A model generated the notes under the pieces. The model had not been told where the DNA came from, searched no databases, and worked only from the letters and a program-made list of their open reading frames with translations. The position numbers and the translations under genes are program-made. This document shows, piece after piece, positions 59,033 to 64,000 of a stretch of 64,000 nucleotides of DNA. Within the stretch, counting starts at the first letter, position 1. Each line of letters begins with the position of its first letter. Origin of the DNA: Prionace glauca (lineage: Eukaryota > Chordata > Chondrichthyes > Carcharhiniformes > Carcharhinidae); assembly GCA_037974335.1 (NCBI GenBank), contig CM075729.1:112140437-112204436 (forward strand). Reading direction: 5' to 3'.

Positions 59033-59932
59033 ATGGAGGGGCATGTGATGTGTGGTTTCTGTATGATGTGGGAACTGGTGGACCCCAGGGTCCTTCCCAG
59101 TGACCATGTCTGCAGTAAGTGTAGGTTGCTGGAGGAGCTCCAGCTCAAGGTGGATGAGCTGGCCTCTGAGCTACAGACACTGAGGCTCATCAGGGGGAGA
59201 GAGGGTGCCCCTAGATTGGCTAAATCTAAGGGTCAGGGACAAAAGGGGGCTGCTGGGAGGAGGAAGGGGGATGAGGAGCGGAGGCCTCAGCCTCTTAACC
59301 TGCATAACAGGTTTGAGGTTCTTGCTTCCAGTCTGGAAGAGGACGAGGCTGGTGAGGTTGGGGAGCAAACTGCACACGGTACAGTGATGCAGCAGGACAT
59401 AGGCAAAGAGAAGGGGAAAAGGAACGTAGTAGTGATTGGGGATAGTGGGGTGAAGGGTATTGACACTGTCCTTTGTCACAATGACAAAGTGCACAGAAGG
59501 GTGTGTTGTCTGCCTGGTGCTCGGGTACAGGATGTCGCAGCTGGGCTGCAGAGGAATCTGGAGTGGGAGGGTGAGAACCCAGTCGTTGTAGTACATGTGG
59601 GTGCCGGCGACGTAGGCAAAATGCGGACTGAGGATCTGGGAAGGGAGTATGAGAAGCTGGGAATGGAATTAAAAAGTAGAACCGACAAGGTGGTTATCTC
59701 TGGGCTACTGCCTGAACCGAGGGCAGACGGGTGTAGGGTTGATAGGATAAAGGAAGTAAATGGGTGGCTCAGGGATTGGTGTGGGAGGAATGGGTTCGAA
59801 TTTATGGGGCATTGGCACCAGTATTGGGGTAGGTGGGACCTGTTCGGGCAGGATGGGGTTGGTCTGAATCATGCTGGGACCAGAGTGCTGGCGAATCGAG
59901 TAAAGAGGACTGTAGACAAGGCTTTAAACTAA
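59033..59932 (+). CDS. CR1-E ORF1: zinc-finger/coiled-coil and esterase-like protein
   Basis: 299 codons, intact. The N-terminus is a CxxC-type zinc-binding region (CGFCMMWEL...HVCSKC) followed by a leucine-rich coiled coil (LLEELQLKVDELASELQTLR), a basic linker, and an SGNH esterase-like domain. The esterase blocks are VVVIGDSGVKG (nucleophile Ser), VVVHVGAGDVG (usually GTND) and DGVGLNHAGTRVL (usually DGxHLN). CR1 ORF1 proteins bind RNA and many carry this esterase. Ser and Asp of the triad are present, but the His and the oxyanion Asn positions are replaced, so catalysis is doubtful. Confidence 0.85.
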   Translation: MEGHVMCGFCMMWELVDPRVLPSDHVCSKCRLLEELQLKVDELASELQTLRLIRGREGAPRLAKSKGQGQKGAAGRRKGDEERRPQPLNLHNRFEVLASSLEEDEAGEVGEQTAHGTVMQQDIGKEKGKRNVVVIGDSGVKGIDTVLCHNDKVHRRVCCLPGARVQDVAAGLQRNLEWEGENPVVVVHVGAGDVGKMRTEDLGREYEKLGMELKSRTDKVVISGLLPEPRADGCRVDRIKEVNGWLRDWCGRNGFEFMGHWHQYWGRWDLFGQDGVGLNHAGTRVLANRVKRTVDKALN

Positions 59933-60049
59933 TTGGGGGGGGGGAGGGTGCGAGGGTAGGTGACGCTATGAGGTCTAAAGTTAAGGATAGGGTACAGGTA
60001 AGGGAAGAGGCCAAGGATGTCCCAATTGGTGGCGTTACGGCAAGTAGGG

Positions 60050-61262
60050 TCCAGGTGAAGGCTGGGATGAAAGCGCTTTATCTGAATGCACGAAGCATTC
60101 GGAATAAAGTGGATGAGCTGATGGCGCAGATCGACACAAATGGATACGATCTGGTGGCCATTACAGAGACGTGGCTGCAAGGTGACAGGGACTGGGAGAT
60201 GAATGTATAGGGTTATCAAGTGTTTAGGAAGGATAGGCAGGAGGAAAGAGGGGGTGGCGTAGCTCTGCTGATTAAGGATAGTATCAAGGTGGTAGCAAGG
60301 GATGATATTGGAGCCAAGGAGCAGAAAGTGGAATCGTTGTGGGTGGAGATTAGGAACAGAAAAGGGAGGAAGACGCTAGTGGGTGTCGTCTATAGGCCCC
60401 CGAATAATGATCTGGAGGTGGGGCGGGCTGTTAACGCGCAAATAAGTGCAGCGTGCAGGAATGGGACGGCAGTAGTTATGGGAGATTTCAATCTGCATAT
60501 TGATTGGTCGACCCATGTTGGACGAGGTGGGCTCGAGGAGGAGTTCTTGGAATGCTGCCGGGATAATTTCCTTGAACAGTGTGTGTTGGAGCCGACGAGG
60601 GAGCGAGCTATCTTGGATCTGGTGCTATGTAATGAGGCGGGTAGAGTTAGGGACCTTGCGGTGAAGGATCCTCTTGGAGACAGTGATCATTGTATGGTGG
60701 AGTTTCTGGTGCAGATGGAGGAGGAGAAAGTGGGTTCCCAGACACGCGTCCTTTGACTGGGGGAACGCGTTGGAAGGTAGGTCTGCTGAGGAGCAGTGGA
60801 GGATCTTTAAGGAGATCTTTCTTGGTGCTCAGCAGAAATTTATTCCGATGGTTAAAAAGGACAGTAGGAGGAGAGGTAATAAGCCGTGGATAACGAAGGA
60901 GGTGAAGGAAAGTGTTAAAAGCGGAGGAGTTTAGAGTAGCTAAGAGCAGTGGGCGACAAGAGGATTGGGAAAGGTTTAAATGTCAACAAAGATTGACAAA
61001 GAAATTGATAAAGGAGGGTAGGAGAAGCTATGAGGCTGGGCTAGCACTTAATATAAAAAAGGATAGCAAGAGTTTTTATAAATATATAAAAAGGAAGAGG
61101 CTGGCTAGGGTAAACGTTGGTCCTTTAGAGGATGAGAAAGGGGAGCTAGTGGTAGGGGATAGGGATATGGCTAAGGTCTTGAATAACTTCTTTGTTTCTG
61201 TCTTCACGGAGGAGGACGTGAATAATTTGCCGGGTGTTAGCGATGGAAAGGTGGTAGGAATG
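60050..61262 (+). pseudogene. CR1-E ORF2 N-terminal part: AP-type endonuclease and linker
   Basis: Endonuclease motifs in order: LNARSIRNKVDEL, ITETWL, VVYRPPNN, VMGDFNLHIDW, LGDSDHCMVEF. Linker: KPWITKEVKESVK, FYKYIKRKRLARVNVGPLED. One stop (60208-60210, after WEMNV) and frameshifts near 60750 and 60930; RT absent. A non-functional remnant of the LINE's nicking enzyme. Confidence 0.85.
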
Positions 61263-61785
61263 GAGGAGTGCAGAGGAGGTTTACTCGGCTGATACCGGAG
61301 TTGAGGGGATTGAGCTATGAGGAGAGGCTGAATAAACTAGGCTTGTACTCGTTAGAGTTTAGAAGAATGAGGGGAGATCTCATTGAGACGTATAAGATGA
61401 TGAATGGGATGGATAGGATAGAGGTGGAGAGACTGTTCCCGCTCAAAAAAGACAGTAGGACTAGGGGGCACAGCCTCAAGATAAAGGGGGGGGCGGTTTA
61501 GAACGGAGTTGAGGAGGAACTTCTTCACTCAAAGGGTGGTGAATCTCTGGAATTCTCTGCCCGTTGAAGTGGTGGAGGCTGCCTCGCTAAATATTTTTAA
61601 GAAACGGGTTGATGGGTTTTTGATAAGAGAAGGGATTAAGGGTTATGGGGAGAGGGCGGGAAGGTGGAGCTGAGTCACGACAGATCAGCCATGATCTTAT
61701 TGAATGGCGGGGCAGGCTCGAAGGGCCAGATGGCCTACTCCTGCTCCTATTTCTTATGTTCTTATGTTCTTATGTTCTTAGTCAA

Positions 61786-63270
61786 TAACTAGGAGTCTGA
61801 CCTTGTTGAGCTGGAGGCCAGTGACCAGTGGTGTGCCGCAGGGCTCAGTACTGGGACCACTCCTCTTTGTAGTCTACATAAATGACTTGGAAGAGGGCGT
61901 AGGTGGTGTGATTAGCAAGTTTGCTGATGACACCAAGGTGGCAGGGTTGGCGGGTACGGAACTGGATTGTCAGGTGATATAACAGGATATAGATGGGTTG
62001 GTGCAGTGGGCAGATAGGTGGCAGATGGTATTTAATCCTGACAAATGCGAGGTGATGCATTTTGGACGGAATAATGCAGAGAGGAGCTATGTGATTAAAG
62101 GGAGGCCGATTAGGAGTATAGACATACAGAGGGACCTGGGAGTGCAGGTTCACAAATCCATGAAGGTTGCGTCACAAGTGGAGAAGGTTGTTAGGAAGGC
62201 TTATGGGATGTTGGCCTTTATAGGAAGGGGCATAGAGTATAAAAGCTGCCATCTAATGCTTCAGTTGTACAGAACGTTGGTTAGACCGCATTTGGAGTAC
62301 TGCGTCCAGTTCTGGTCACCTTACTACCGGAAGGACGTGGAGTCTCTGGAAAGGGTGCAGAGGAGATTTACCAGGATGTTGCCTGGCATGGGGGGACTGG
62401 GTTACGAGGAGAGGTTGAAGAAACTGGGACTATTTTCCTTGGAAAGACGGAGATTGAGAGGGGACATGATAGAAGTATATAAGATAATGAAGGGAATGGA
62501 TAGAGTTAATAGTGAGAGACTGCTCCCTAGATTGGGTACGAACACGAGAGGTCATCATTTAAGGGTGAGGGGGGAGAGGTATAATTTGGAGGTGAGAAGA
62601 AGGTTCTTTACGCAGAGAGTTGTGGGGGTCTGGAACGCGCTACCGAGTAGGGTGGTGGAGGCAGGAACGTTGGACTCGTTTAAGATGCAGTTAGATAGGC
62701 ACATGAGTGAAACGAGAATGGAGGGATATGGTAGGGGCTATTAAATAGGGTTAAACCTCGGGAGACACCGGAAAGGCAGGCTGTAAGATTAATGTTTTTG
62801 TCTTTATTCCACAGGTGGAGGTCCACCTCGTGTCAAACGAGGGGCATTCACACGGCGGGTCGTGCGTGGGCTGCTCTTGGAAGTTCCAGGAATGGCCTAG
62901 TACTTCATGTCGGTGTGTGTGCTTGATCCTGGACCGGTAGATGGGCGCCGCAACAGCTCAGTGACTATCACTGCTGGCTGTGCAGACACATAGATTTGGG
63001 CCTGTGTCTGTGGGAGTTTGCGCATTCTCCCTGTGGTTGCGTGGGTTTCCTCCGGGCGCTCCGGTTTCCTCCCACACCCCAAAGATGTGCTCTCAGTCTA
63101 ATCAGTTTTTACCAAATTGACACTATTTCTTCCCTGAATCTGACTGAGTAGGGTTCCATTCATAGATATGCAGGGTAGAATAGGTGAAGGGTGGTGTGGC
63201 GGCGCGGGCTCGTTGGGCCGAAGGGCCTGTTTCCCGTGCTGGGTTGTTCTTTGTTCTTTGTTCTTTGTTT
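61786..63270 (+). mobile_element. CR1-A LINE, 3' half
   Basis: Starts inside RT ([20 protein letters not shown]-like), one stop just before 61998. Frame 61998-62744 covers WADRWQMVFNPDKCEVMHFG to the ORF2 end. The 3' UTR 62745-63190 has the HE1-like stretch (gtgtctgtgggagtttgcgc) and the tail gggccgaagggcctgtttcc + (ttctttg)n. Confidence 0.85.
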
Positions 63271-63522
63271 ATCCTCTGGCACCACTCCTGGCGGCAGAGA
63301 GGATTGCAGTCTGGTGGTCAGAGCCACCATAGTTTCCTCACTCAGTCCCTGAAACAACCTGGAGCATAACTGTAATGAAGTATGAACCAGAATAGGTAAA
63401 ACACAGCCGCGGCACAAACCCTCAAATGCACCAGCTGTCTGAGAAGATGGAGCAGTGTTTCTCATCTATAGACCTTAAACACACCATCGGTGCAAAACAT
63501 TGTCAAATGCCTGATCGAAATA
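63271..63522. other. Unassigned
   Basis: No recognised repeat or C4 exon. Confidence 0.3.
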
Positions 63523-63895
63523 TGATGATGTAGGGATGCCGGCGTTGGACTGGGGTAAACACAGTAGGAAGTCTCACAACACCAGGTTAAAGTCCAACAG
63601 GTTTATCTGATAGTAAACCCACAAGCTTTCAGGGTTTGCCCCTCCATCTCACCTGGAATCATTTGCAATCAGGAGCTTTCGGAGCGCTGCTCCTTCATCA
63701 GGTGAGCGGAAAGGTAGGTTTCACAAATACAGCATATGTAGCAAAGACACAGTTCCAACCATTACCTTGCAATTTTGTCTTTGCCTATACATGCCGTGCT
63801 TTTGAAACCAACTCTCTGCTCACCTGTCGAAGTGTACCTAAAACTTATGATTCCAACTAAACTTGTTGGACTTTAACCTGGTGTTGTGAGACCTT
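63523..63895. mobile_element. FB2 fold-back element, large copy
   Basis: Left arm gatgatgtagggatgccggc...tctcacaacaccaggttaaa, inner second arm start (aggagctttcggagcgctgc), right arm ttggactttaacctggtgtt ending at about 63895. Confidence 0.78.
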
Positions 63896-64000
63896 CTTGT
63901 ATGTTCCTATGATTGGGAGCTTGAAATTATACCTAGGATGGAGCAGAATGTTCAACAAAGGTGAATGAGCCTTTGTAAAGGTTGCCAGACTGTGAGCAAC

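Larger units (their letters stand above)
58511..61785 (+). mobile_element. CR1-E LINE with 5' UTR, ORF1, endonuclease and tail; RT core deleted
   Basis: 5' UTR 58511-59032 with a 64-base unit repeated (58526 and 58727), ORF1 59033-59932, ORF2 endonuclease and linker about 60050-61260. A jump at about 61262 goes straight to the C-terminal ORF2 block (CRGGLLG in one frame; RRFTRLIPELRGLSYEERL in another). Then 3' UTR and (TTCTTATG)n tail ending near 61782. RT motifs from D-K-A-P-G-P-D-G to F-A-D-D are absent. Confidence 0.85.

Noticed and set aside
59171-59596. Minus-strand frame over CR1-E ORF1
   Set aside because: Shadow of the real ORF1 on the other strand.
53336-64000. Further C4-like exons
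   Set aside because: I looked for MG4 and later blocks with splice sites and found only transposable elements.

Overview
The window is eukaryotic, intron-rich and crowded with retroelements. The elements point to a cartilaginous fish, most likely a shark: tRNA-derived SINEs of the elasmobranch HE1 type, several CR1-type LINE families, L2-like LINEs, and two families of fold-back elements. Family names are from memory and could not be searched. The local labels CR1-A, CR1-C, CR1-E, LINE-B, SINE2, FB1 and FB2 are mine.

Two host genes can be followed exon by exon, pointing away from each other. On the minus strand (about 11.7 kb down to base 85, continuing off the left edge) is a one-V-domain immunoglobulin receptor gene. 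Its V domain resembles natural cytotoxicity receptor NKp30 (NCR3). Seven candidate exons join in frame: leader, V domain, stalk/membrane segment, then four short tail exons carrying two tyrosine motifs (TYEDI and TYDEI). On the plus strand (31318 to 52570, continuing off the right edge) are ten exons for the N-terminal 372 residues of a complement C3/C4/C5-family protein. Several blocks read most like C4. NCR3 and C4 are both MHC class III genes in mammals, so the window is probably a piece of a shark class III region.

The rest is almost all interspersed repeats. 11.7-31.3 kb, between the two gene starts, is a nest of LINEs and SINEs. It includes a 5'-truncated CR1-A with an uninterrupted reverse transcriptase frame (8003-10508), a 620-base identical direct duplication (18974-19593 and 21125-21744), and a perfect 229-base inverted copy (21715-21943 versus 22686-22914). 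The C4-like introns hold SINEs, LINE tails, fold-back elements and simple repeats. Beyond 52.6 kb there are only elements: a PIF/Harbinger-like transposase relic, an L2-like LINE split by a CR1-C tail, a CR1-E with 5' UTR, ORF1, endonuclease and tail but no reverse transcriptase core, and a CR1-A 3' half.

I found no tRNA, rRNA or CRISPR. Boundaries of repeats are approximate (about 10-30 bases). Exon boundaries rest on splice-site sequence, phase agreement and protein similarity, not on transcripts.
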